NCBI GenBank assembly: GCA_013911625.1
Contig: JACESW010000024.1
Coordinates: forward strand, 1-11,400
Source of the DNA: Cryomorphaceae bacterium
GTDB lineage: Bacteria; Bacteroidota; Bacteroidia; Flavobacteriales; Schleiferiaceae
DNA length: 11,400 bases
Direction: 5' to 3'
A program made the translations under genes and the position numbers. This document shows positions 1 to 6,755 of this stretch, one piece after another; the first letter of the stretch is position 1, and each line of letters begins with the position of its first letter. The notes below the pieces were generated by a model. The model saw nothing but the letters and a program-made list of their open reading frames with translations, did not search any database and was not told where the DNA came from.

Positions 1-96
1 GCTTTGGGTTGAGTCAAAAATCTTTGATTGTGTGCTATTGGATATTTGCTTCGATGTGAAGCAAAACAATCTTTGTCCATGCAAGATCATAATTCC

Positions 97-140
97 CCAC
101 CACCGCAACCGCCTATACAATAGGGCGGTTGCGGTGGTGG
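97..140. repeat. Perfect 17-bp GC-rich inverted repeat (hairpin)
   Basis: Arms 97-113 and 124-140 are exact reverse complements. The left arm reads CCACCACCGCAACCGCC, and the 10-base spacer can add a few more A-T pairs if one G is bulged. It stands out against AT-rich surroundings. Neither side carries a T-run, so it is not a standard intrinsic terminator. It could still be a terminator or RNA-stabilising hairpin for a gene ending left of the window, or a palindromic intergenic repeat. The repeat is directly visible; its role is unknown. Confidence 0.85.
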
Positions 141-250
141 AGTTGAATCTTAAAGGAATTGAGTGTGATTATAGTATAACTGCCTTAAATAGAGATGATT
201 GTTGTGGTTTTGGTTTGGTGTTCATTTCAAACAGAGAAAAATGACTAACT

Positions 251-337
251 TGCAGATACCTGCAAAGGCCTGCATAATGGGTATGTTCTCGTCCCTTGGA
301 AAATGTGGTGTCCAAACAGGTGACCACGACTGCAAAG
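251..337. repeat. Phased short direct repeats, possible protein-binding sites
   Basis: TGCA occurs at 251-254, 261-264 and 271-274, exactly 10 bases apart, so all three fall on one face of the helix. Two lie in the hexamer CCTGCA (259-264 and 269-274). The octamer CTGCAAAG occurs at 260-267 and again at 330-337, a 70-base offset that keeps the same phase. Short phased repeats beside a crossover site are typical of arm-type sites for tyrosine recombinases and excisionases. That role is inferred only from the nearby tRNA-like remnant, and the repeats are short enough to be chance. Confidence 0.35.
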
Positions 338-377
338 AGTGGTTAAACATCTGATAATCAGCACGGTAAAATATATA

Positions 378-398
378 GTTCGAGCCCTGCTGGGCCCA
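378..398 (+). other. tRNA 3'-end remnant (putative att site)
   Basis: The stretch reads as the last part of a tRNA gene: G53 (378), T-loop TTCGAGC (379-385), 3' T-stem strand CCTGC (386-390), 3' acceptor strand TGGGCCC (391-397) and discriminator A (398). CCA is not encoded. The matching 5' halves are missing: the five bases where the 5' T-stem strand should lie (374-378, TATAG) pair only at the G, and no GGGCCCA-like 5' acceptor strand lies about 70 bases upstream. Similarity to a tRNA therefore starts abruptly at about 378. This is the pattern left when a mobile element integrates into a tRNA 3' end and rebuilds the intact gene at its other end. An alternative is a decayed tRNA pseudogene. 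Confidence 0.55.
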
Positions 399-402
399 CT
401 TT

Positions 403-431
403 AAAGCACTTCCATTAGGAGGTGCTTTTTT
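403..431 (+). terminator. Intrinsic terminator after the tRNA remnant
   Basis: The stem pairs AAAGCACTTCC (403-413) with GGAGGTGCTTT (418-428) around the four-base loop ATTA, with one G-T wobble, and runs into six T residues at 426-431. The T-run faces plus-strand transcription, so it would end a transcript arriving from the left. This fits a terminator that once served the tRNA gene whose 3' end lies five bases upstream. The same stem lies just after the stop codon of the minus-strand pseudouridine synthase and may also end that transcript, though the U-run on that side is much weaker (three Ts). Confidence 0.8.
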
Positions 432-1101
432 ATTTCAATGGAGTTTTCCAAATGTCATTCTCGGGTGAAGGTGCTTCAAAAATTACAGGGCTCCTATTTA
501 CAGGTTCTGGAAGTTCTATCGATCTGGCGTGAAGCGCTACTTGAAGATTTTGGTAGGGCATCGTTGAGCCGTATTTTTCATCGCCTATTATGGGACAGCC
601 CATGTGGCTGAGCTGTGCGCGAATTTGGTGGAAACGCCCTGTTTTGGGTTTTATTTCTAGAAGGAAATAGTCATTAATAGATGATAATACCTTGTAGCTC
701 AGCTCTGCTTTTTTGGCGCCCTTCACCTTTGGATGGGCGACAAGCGCTTTTTTACTTTTCTGATCTATTAGTAGATGGTGGATAAGCACGCCTTTTTCCT
801 CTTTTGGTGCTCTGGAGGTAATTGCCCAATACGTTTTTTGAATCTGCCGCTCTTCGAACCACCTGTTCAGGGTTTTCAACGTTCCACGCTTTTTTGCGAA
901 GATGACTACGCCGCTGGTCACTCGATCCAGTCGGTGGACAACTCCAAGGTAAGGATCATTGATTTTCTGCTTGAGATAGGCGCGACAGTTGGCCTCTAGA
1001 TTATTTGCCTCGAAGGGGTTGTCTTCGGTAATTATTCCTGCAGGTTTTTGAACGACCAACAATTGGTTCGATTCAAACAAAACGCCTTCTTTTTCTACCA
1101 T
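430..1101 (-). CDS. RluA-family pseudouridine synthase
   Basis: This enzyme isomerises specific uridines in rRNA or tRNA to pseudouridine in the cytoplasm. The 223-residue protein carries the family signature HRLDRVTSG at about 56-64, where Asp59 is the expected catalytic nucleophile. It also has the second conserved block, KPKTGRFHQIRAQLSHMG, at about 151-168, followed by the GDEKYG motif at 173-178. There is no N-terminal S4 RNA-binding domain, so it belongs with the short single-domain members (RluA/TruC-like) rather than RluC/RluD. The exact target uridine cannot be read from sequence. The ATG at 1101 gives a protein that begins directly with the catalytic domain. The gene is a single unit, divergent from the long operon to its right, and its TAA stop overlaps the T-run of the terminator at 403-431. 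Family assignment is secure; the subfamily is not. Confidence 0.93.
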   Translation of the reverse strand: MVEKEGVLFESNQLLVVQKPAGIITEDNPFEANNLEANCRAYLKQKINDPYLGVVHRLDRVTSGVVIFAKKRGTLKTLNRWFEERQIQKTYWAITSRAPKEEKGVLIHHLLIDQKSKKALVAHPKVKGAKKAELSYKVLSSINDYFLLEIKPKTGRFHQIRAQLSHMGCPIIGDEKYGSTMPYQNLQVALHARSIELPEPVNRSPVIFEAPSPENDIWKTPLK

Positions 1102-1129
1102 GTGGGCAAGCTACTGATTTCGTGTGAAT

Positions 1130-1157
1130 TTTATAGTCAAGTCCTTCCTTTTGACAA
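1130..1157 (-). promoter_or_regulatory. Candidate promoter for the pseudouridine synthase gene
   Basis: On the minus strand a TTGTCA box (1157-1152) is followed after 16 bases by TATAAA (1135-1130), about 28 bases upstream of the ATG at 1101. Measured from the TTG, the spacing to the TATA box is 19 bases, as in Bacteroidota promoters (TTTG, then TAnnTTTG), but the TTTG part of the second box is absent. It lies in the 79-base divergent spacer 1102-1180, which must also hold the promoter of the plus-strand operon. I could not identify that one convincingly; TCCTTTTG at 1146-1153 is the closest match to the -7 box. Confidence 0.3.
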
Positions 1158-1180
1158 GATTATGTTGCATCTTCAAGGCA

Positions 1181-2437
1181 ATGAAACAGTGGGGTCTGCT
1201 ATTACTTTTTTGCTTTGGTTACCAGTTAGTTACAGCGCAAGTAACTACTGTTCGAGTGATGACTTACAACATCTTGAACTACAGAAATTCCACCAACGAG
1301 TGCAACGGCAATACAAACTCTGCGAGTAGTAAGGAAGTGGCCTTGGATACCATCGTTCGCAACATGCAGCCTCACATCATTTGTTTTCAAGAGGTTGGTG
1401 CATCTGCAAACAACGCTACCTATTTGCTTAATAATGCACTGAACACTTCTAGCGCGACTAATTGGACGACGACGAACTACACGAACAATAGCTTTTCCTC
1501 CTTAACAAATGTCATTGCCTATCGCAGTGACATTTTTGGTTTGATTTCACAGGATGTGATCACGAAAGATGTAGGTAACAATAATTTGGTCCGTGTGGTG
1601 GACGTGGCTCGATTCTATTACAAAGATCCGTTACTCAATGCGCAGAGCGATACTGTGATTTTTACGGTTTTAAGCGCACACTTTAAGGCGGGTAGCGGAA
1701 CGTCGAATTCTTCACAGCGCAACGCTATGGCCGGGGCAATCATTGATTACATAGAGAACGATGCAGTCGATGCGAACATCATGCTTATGGGCGACTTTAA
1801 CATGTATGCGTCTTCCGAGAGCGGGTACCAGACCTTGATTGCAGGAAATGGATTTCGTTTTGAAGACCCAATTAATAGCTCGGGAAGCTGGAACAACAAC
1901 AGTTCATTCGCCGCCATTCATACACAAAGCACCAGAAATGGGGGGTCGAACAGCTGTTTCTCTGGAGGAGGTTTAGACGACCGATTCGATCAAATTCTTT
2001 GTTCCGAGGATATCATCGAGGGTGAAGACGGAATGGTCTATGTTCCTAACACCTACTTCGCCGTTGGAAATGACGGTAACCATTTTAACGACCCTTTAAA
2101 TGCGGGCACAAACTACAGTGTGAGTAGCACAGTTTTATCTGCACTTTACTCCTTAAGCGACCACCTTCCTGTAATTGCAGATTTCGATATTGATCTACAA
2201 GGGTTGAATACTGCAGAGTTGGAAGTCCCGGTTTTAGAAAACCCCATGCGTCAACCAGCTCAATTGGCCGATTATTACCTGCGTTATGGTCTTACTATCT
2301 ACACATTGGATGGACGAAAAGTATTTGAAAAGCCTGAAGGAGAGCCTGCCACAGTTCAGGGGCTTCCAACGGGATTATACATTGCTCATTGGTCGAAAGA
2401 CGGGCGCAGTACAACCACAAAATTGATGCTATGGTAA
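1181..2437 (+). CDS. Secreted EEP-family nuclease/phosphodiesterase with T9SS tail
   Basis: The protein is predicted to be an extracellular metal-dependent phosphodiesterase or nuclease of the endonuclease/exonuclease/phosphatase fold. Numbering from the ATG at 1181 (418 aa), residues 1-19 are a signal peptide ending VTA before Gln20. EEP motifs follow in order: MTYN (27-30), FQEVG with metal-ligand Glu71, SAHFK with His167, GDFN with Asp205 and Asn207, DRFDQI (267-272), and SDHLP with Asp327-His328. All key residues are present, so it should be active. The last ~75 residues (LDGRKV, then LPTGLYI and a final TTKLMLW) look like a T9SS type-A sorting domain, although the usual YPNP opening is degenerate. 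An in-frame ATG at 1124 would bury the signal peptide behind 19 residues, so I reject it. The gene is first in the operon and overlaps the next by 7 nt. The substrate is unknown: DNA, RNA, or smaller phosphodiesters. Confidence 0.88.
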   Translation: MKQWGLLLLFCFGYQLVTAQVTTVRVMTYNILNYRNSTNECNGNTNSASSKEVALDTIVRNMQPHIICFQEVGASANNATYLLNNALNTSSATNWTTTNYTNNSFSSLTNVIAYRSDIFGLISQDVITKDVGNNNLVRVVDVARFYYKDPLLNAQSDTVIFTVLSAHFKAGSGTSNSSQRNAMAGAIIDYIENDAVDANIMLMGDFNMYASSESGYQTLIAGNGFRFEDPINSSGSWNNNSSFAAIHTQSTRNGGSNSCFSGGGLDDRFDQILCSEDIIEGEDGMVYVPNTYFAVGNDGNHFNDPLNAGTNYSVSSTVLSALYSLSDHLPVIADFDIDLQGLNTAELEVPVLENPMRQPAQLADYYLRYGLTIYTLDGRKVFEKPEGEPATVQGLPTGLYIAHWSKDGRSTTTKLMLW

Positions 2438-4551
2438 GAAAATTACTCGCTGTTTTGTTGTTACTGCCTCTGCTTAGTGTTGGTCAAGGATTTGAGGAAT
2501 TTCAAACGACGCGTGCCAATGTGCGTTTGAGCGCGACCAATGTTGGGACTTTTGGGAATGCCTTCCGTGGGTACCGCGACGGCTCCGGAACACCTTCCAT
2601 GGAATATCCTGCCGGTTCCGGTATAGAACACCTGTTTGAAGGCGGTCTTTGGTTTGGCGGCCTCGATAATGGAATAGTTCGTGTGAGCACTTCAGCCTAT
2701 GATGCGCCGCAGGGCTATGCGCCAGGTCGCGGCGGCTTTGAGTTTAATGCAACACAAGGTGCCAATGTTGTAGAGAAAAGCTCGCTTCGCTCTTCGCCGA
2801 ATTACCGCGCAGATGCCGTGAGCCACCAAGATTTCATCGCCAGCTTCAACGATAGTGAAATATTAGTTCCCGGTACCAGTATTCCGATCAACAATCACCT
2901 CAACCCTATGGACCTTCAGGTGGATATGGCGGTGTACAACTGGGAATATTCATTTACTGACTTCATGGTCATTGTAGATCTTACCATTACCAATGGGTCA
3001 AGCAATACCTATGAAGATTTTTTTGTAGGTCTGTGGAACAACACAGTGGTGCGGAACATCAACATCACACCAGCGGGTGCTGGTGGTGCCACCTTCTATT
3101 CACAAGGTGGAAATGGCTTTATCGACAGTTTGAATTTGGCCTATTGTTACGACCGCAATGGAGATGTTGGTTTTACGGATAGCTATGTAGGTCAGATGTT
3201 CTTGGGTGCAGAGGATAAGAACGGATTCCAACATCCTCAGGTAAGCACGGACACCAAGGTAAACTACAACGCTTGGGTATTCAACAACAGCGGTGCCAAT
3301 ACCTTCTTCTTTCCAACCTCAGACCAGCAGCGCTATTTGAAGATGTCGGACGGTTTTAACGGGCATCCTTGTTGGAACGATCCCACAGGTGCAGCTTGTG
3401 TAACGACCATGGACGTTGATTTGCAGTCAGAGCTTAATGCTTTGGGCAATCGTTCAGATTTAGTTTCAGTAGGGCCATTTGACGATTTTCAGCCAGGTGA
3501 CGAAATCAAGGTCAGTTTTGCGTACGTCGTTGCGAAGAAATACGAGGACGGTTTACCGAACGGTTCCAATAACGCCACACAACAGACGTATTTATTGGAC
3601 GCTGCGAACTGGGCACAACGCACGTACAATGGAGAAGATGCCAACTTTAACGGCGTGCTCGACGAAGGTGAAGACAAGGACGGCAACGGCGTGATTACAC
3701 GATTCATTTTACCCTCGCCGCCGGAAACTCCGATTATTCGCGTAGAGCCAGGCGATGGCGAGTGTACTATTTATTGGGCGGATAATTCGCGCCAAAGTGA
3801 AGACCCTATCTCCAAGAAGAAAGATTTCGAGGGGTATAACATTTATGCAACGCAAACCGGTTTTGATGTATTTGGAACACCAGATTTACAGAACGATTTG
3901 GAATTAGTAGTAAGCTTTGATTCATTGGCCAATGACTACGGCTTTAACAATGGGTTTTTGCCCGTGAAATTGGCCGCGCCGATTACTTTCGATGGCGATA
4001 CCAACGAGTATACCTTTGCGTATACCTTAAGTCCTCTTCCCAACGGTTGGCAAACAGCTGTTGCGGTAACGGCATTTGATAAAGGCGATTTGAACAGTGG
4101 TCTAGAATCGCTCGAGAGTGCAGTCTTGTCGAATGCGGTAAGGGCCTTCCCGGGTGCTGGACCAAGCAACCTAGACAGTGTGGAGCCCTATGTGTACCCG
4201 AATCCATATTATCTCGGCGCAAGCTGGGAAGGGTCGAGTAACTTCCAAGAGGAGAGTCGGAAATTGGTCTTTTCTAACCTTCCAAGAAATTCAAGAATAA
4301 CCATAACTACCGCTGGCGGTGATTATATAGACAGTTTTGAGCATCACGAAGAGTACGATGGAACGGACATTCGCTGGTTCCGCAGCTTTGGGTCAGAAGA
4401 TCCATCGCGAAACGTATTCTCAGGGGGTGAACATGCGTGGGATTTGCTTTCCAGAGAGAGCCAGATTATTGCACGCGGTATGTACCTCTTTACCGTGGAA
4501 GATTTAGAAACAGGAAAATCATTTACAGGAACTTTTTTAATCGTGAAATAA
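2431..4551 (+). CDS. Secreted multidomain protein of unknown function (EF-hand-like loop, FnIII-like domain)
   Basis: I do not recognise a named family. Starting at the ATG at 2431 (706 aa), the protein begins with a clear signal peptide (MVRKLLAVLLLLPLLSVGQG). A long aromatic- and Asn-rich, beta-type region follows (about 20-390). At about 403-422 lies a DxNxNG...DEGEDKDGNG stretch resembling EF-hand or dockerin calcium loops. A fibronectin-III-like domain follows (about 433-570; note TIYWADN and FEGYNIYA). The C-terminal ~120 residues start at YPNPYY (589-594) and include EHAWDL and ARGMYLFTVED before the final GTFLIVK, resembling a FlgD-like Ig domain or a divergent T9SS tail. The ATG overlaps the last codons of the preceding gene by 7 nt; an upstream in-frame ATG at 2389 would place 14 charged residues before the signal peptide. 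A structural or ligand-binding surface role is likely, with no catalytic motif visible. Confidence 0.85.
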   Translation: MVRKLLAVLLLLPLLSVGQGFEEFQTTRANVRLSATNVGTFGNAFRGYRDGSGTPSMEYPAGSGIEHLFEGGLWFGGLDNGIVRVSTSAYDAPQGYAPGRGGFEFNATQGANVVEKSSLRSSPNYRADAVSHQDFIASFNDSEILVPGTSIPINNHLNPMDLQVDMAVYNWEYSFTDFMVIVDLTITNGSSNTYEDFFVGLWNNTVVRNINITPAGAGGATFYSQGGNGFIDSLNLAYCYDRNGDVGFTDSYVGQMFLGAEDKNGFQHPQVSTDTKVNYNAWVFNNSGANTFFFPTSDQQRYLKMSDGFNGHPCWNDPTGAACVTTMDVDLQSELNALGNRSDLVSVGPFDDFQPGDEIKVSFAYVVAKKYEDGLPNGSNNATQQTYLLDAANWAQRTYNGEDANFNGVLDEGEDKDGNGVITRFILPSPPETPIIRVEPGDGECTIYWADNSRQSEDPISKKKDFEGYNIYATQTGFDVFGTPDLQNDLELVVSFDSLANDYGFNNGFLPVKLAAPITFDGDTNEYTFAYTLSPLPNGWQTAVAVTAFDKGDLNSGLESLESAVLSNAVRAFPGAGPSNLDSVEPYVYPNPYYLGASWEGSSNFQEESRKLVFSNLPRNSRITITTAGGDYIDSFEHHEEYDGTDIRWFRSFGSEDPSRNVFSGGEHAWDLLSRESQIIARGMYLFTVEDLETGKSFTGTFLIVK

Positions 4552-6752
4552 TGAAAAGAGTCGTTTTACTTTTTGCAGTGCTTTTTGGCTTGGCTGCCAA
4601 TGCACAGAGCTACGTGTCCATTTCGGACATTAACTATGTAAGCCCAACAGATTTGGCTGCATGTAATGATACTTCGTCCTACTTGGGGCAGACAGTGATT
4701 ACTCGCGGTGTTGTAGTGACGCCAGGGAATGTAACAGAGGTTGCTTCAGGTTCTGTAACTGGAGGCTTGCGTCCATTTATCTTCATTCAGGATACCACGG
4801 TAGGTGGTCAGAGCTCACCATTCGCAGGTATCGAGGTGATGGGGGTATATACAAGCAGCACAGGTTCTTTGCAAGTACCTGCAACCTTTACCCAAGCGCT
4901 ACCAGGAGATATCGTTGAAGTAAAAGGTGTGGTTGGCGAGTATAATGGTTCAAACCAATTGTCATTGGCGGATGCCAACTCATTTAGCATTGTGAGTACT
5001 ACTACTGATCCTGTAGTGAGCGATACTATTGCTGTTGGTGATCTTAACGACGCACAGTTCGTGAATAACGTAGTAACAGGCGAGCAGTACGAAGGGTCAT
5101 TTGTGACTTTGACAGACGTGACGGTTACTCAGGTTATTCCTTTTAGTGGAAACCGTGTAAGCTTCAACATTGTCGATGGAAATGGGAATGCAATGAACGT
5201 AAGTGATCGATTCCTTGCTCAAAAATTGAGCTCATGGACTACGGTAAACCCAAATTCTCCTCAAACTCAAGGTTCTTTTGTGCCGCCAGTGCCTGGAACA
5301 TTCTACAACTCTATTTCGGGTGTGGTTCGTCACGACGCGAACGGATGTACAGGAGATAACGGTCGTGGTTACGAGATCAATCCGTTTGCCGCTTCACACT
5401 ACGACATCGGCTATGCGCCTCCGTATATCGCCAATTTTGAACGCGACCCTTCGATTCCTACCTCAAACCAGGATGTGGAGATTGTATGTACTATTACAGA
5501 TTTTGACGGTAGTGTAGATTCTGTAGCCTTTGTATGGAGTGCTATTGATACGCAATCGGTGGCTAATTTCACCATAGCCCCGATGACGCTGGTAACCGGT
5601 ACTACGGATGAGTTTGAATTTGAGATTCCACAGCAGGCCAATGGTGCGTTGGTGCGTTACTACATCTATGCAAAAGACGACGACGGCAACGAAAGCTACT
5701 TGCCTTCGAAGCCGATCAACCAGGCAACACCAAACTTTGACTTCTATACTGTTCGTGATAACGGTTTGATTATCCCGGATATTCAGTTCACCTACAACTC
5801 AAATGGCGCTTCTCCTTTGAACGGTGCGGAGGTAACTGTAAAGGGTATTGTGACGGCTTCGACTAAAATTGGCGACCTAGGGTTCTTGTACATCCAAGAT
5901 GAAAATGCAACATCATGGGCGGGTATCTGGTGTGTAGGAATTGGCCTTAATACCTACTACCGCAATGAAGAAATTGAGGTTACAGGTTTTGTAGAAGAGT
6001 ATTACGGAATGACCCGATTAAATGTGACTTCTTCGAGCAAGACCGGCAACTTAGGTTCTATTACACCTTTGGTCATTGATCCATCGGATTCAGCGAGCTA
6101 CGCAAACTTCGGTTGGGAGCCTTATGAGAGTATGTTGGTACGTTACGAGGATCCGAACAACAGTTCATTGTACGTGAGTCAAACTAACCTTGGCTTTGGA
6201 GATTATGCAGTAAGCAATAGCGCCTCTGCGCCAGTATGGAGCAGTGGACGTGTATTGGCTGGTCGTCAGTCGACCACTGCCTATTCTTCGTTGAACGTTC
6301 AGTTGGTAACAGATACTTCGTATGCTTCGATTGATGGCGAGATGGACGTTACACCAATCGTAGTGGACAACACAATGACCTTTGATGCTATTGAAGGTAT
6401 CTTGTTCTACGGCTTCAGCAACTACCGCTTGTTGCCAAGAAACAACAATGACTTTATCAACCCGTCTGTAACTCTAGATAGCGTTACGGTAGCAACATCG
6501 CCTATTGGTTTAGATGAATGGGCTACTTCAAATCTTAAAGCTTATCCAAATCCGTCAGACGATTGGATGCAGCTGGAAAGCTCAGGAGCGGGTACTTGGA
6601 CTATTGCTAATGTTTTAGGTCAGCAGATTGCCACTTACGAGAGTGAAGGTTCATTGAGAATTTCGACTACTGCACTAGCAGAAGGCACCTATGTGGCTCG
6701 ATTCAGCGGCGCAGAAGGTGCTGGAACCATCATCTTCATTGTTCAGCGATAG
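4551..6752 (+). CDS. Secreted multi-OB-fold protein with T9SS type-A sorting domain
   Basis: This is an exported binding protein of 733 aa. The signal peptide is residues 1-18 (MKRVVLLFAVLFGLAANA). OB-fold-like, YhcR-type domains occupy about 46-147 (GQTVITRGVV, then FIFIQD, then GDIVEVKGVVGEYNG) and 409-497 (GAEVTVKGIV, FLYIQD, EEIEVTGFVEEYYG). Each is followed by a partner segment: about 178-262 (EGSFVTLTDVTVT) and 517-634 (YESMLVRYED). Between the two halves sits an Ig-like domain (about 290-402, with DDDGNES). The tail (659-733) is a textbook T9SS type-A sorting domain: KAYPNP, then NVLGQQI, then AEGTYVARF. OB-folds of this kind accompany EEP domains in extracellular nucleases, so nucleic-acid binding beside the first gene is plausible but unproven. 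There is no catalytic domain here. The ATG overlaps the previous stop by one base (TAATG); upstream in-frame starts would destroy the signal peptide. Confidence 0.85.
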   Translation: MKRVVLLFAVLFGLAANAQSYVSISDINYVSPTDLAACNDTSSYLGQTVITRGVVVTPGNVTEVASGSVTGGLRPFIFIQDTTVGGQSSPFAGIEVMGVYTSSTGSLQVPATFTQALPGDIVEVKGVVGEYNGSNQLSLADANSFSIVSTTTDPVVSDTIAVGDLNDAQFVNNVVTGEQYEGSFVTLTDVTVTQVIPFSGNRVSFNIVDGNGNAMNVSDRFLAQKLSSWTTVNPNSPQTQGSFVPPVPGTFYNSISGVVRHDANGCTGDNGRGYEINPFAASHYDIGYAPPYIANFERDPSIPTSNQDVEIVCTITDFDGSVDSVAFVWSAIDTQSVANFTIAPMTLVTGTTDEFEFEIPQQANGALVRYYIYAKDDDGNESYLPSKPINQATPNFDFYTVRDNGLIIPDIQFTYNSNGASPLNGAEVTVKGIVTASTKIGDLGFLYIQDENATSWAGIWCVGIGLNTYYRNEEIEVTGFVEEYYGMTRLNVTSSSKTGNLGSITPLVIDPSDSASYANFGWEPYESMLVRYEDPNNSSLYVSQTNLGFGDYAVSNSASAPVWSSGRVLAGRQSTTAYSSLNVQLVTDTSYASIDGEMDVTPIVVDNTMTFDAIEGILFYGFSNYRLLPRNNNDFINPSVTLDSVTVATSPIGLDEWATSNLKAYPNPSDDWMQLESSGAGTWTIANVLGQQIATYESEGSLRISTTALAEGTYVARFSGAEGAGTIIFIVQR

Positions 6753-6755
6753 ATC

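Larger units (their letters stand above)
1..378. other. Gene-poor segment, possible end of an integrated element
   Basis: I see no convincing protein gene here. The only open frame of note (32-244, plus) runs straight through the large inverted repeat at 97-140, has no recognisable motif or export signal, and is probably fortuitous. The segment holds that hairpin, a cluster of short direct repeats (TGCA at 251, 261 and 271; CTGCAAAG at 260-267 and 330-337), an imperfect inverted repeat at 305-327 (arms pairing 7 of 9), and a small perfect one at 351-361. It ends where tRNA-like sequence begins abruptly at 378. Together these features resemble the non-coding end of an integrative element next to its attachment site, but no integrase is visible in the window. 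Confidence 0.4.

Noticed and set aside
32..244. 70-codon open frame on the plus strand
   Set aside because: It reads through the 97-140 hairpin, has no export signal or known motif, and lies in a segment that looks non-coding.
325..398. A complete functional tRNA (the CTGATAA loop-like string at 351-357 suggested an Ile anticodon)
   Set aside because: The flanking bases do not form an anticodon stem, the 5' T-stem pairs at one base only, and no 5' acceptor strand matches TGGGCCC.
1..398. tmRNA ending at 398
   Set aside because: The acceptor lacks the U needed for the conserved G3-U70 pair (C is present), and I see no tag reading frame ending in ALAA or GGG-type 5' end.
1124..1180. Upstream start for the EEP gene
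   Set aside because: It would put 19 extra residues before a clean signal peptide and run further into the divergent promoter region.
4437..4550. Upstream start for the OB-fold gene
   Set aside because: It would overlap the previous gene by over 100 bases and add 38 charged residues before the signal peptide; the TAATG junction at 4551 is far more natural.
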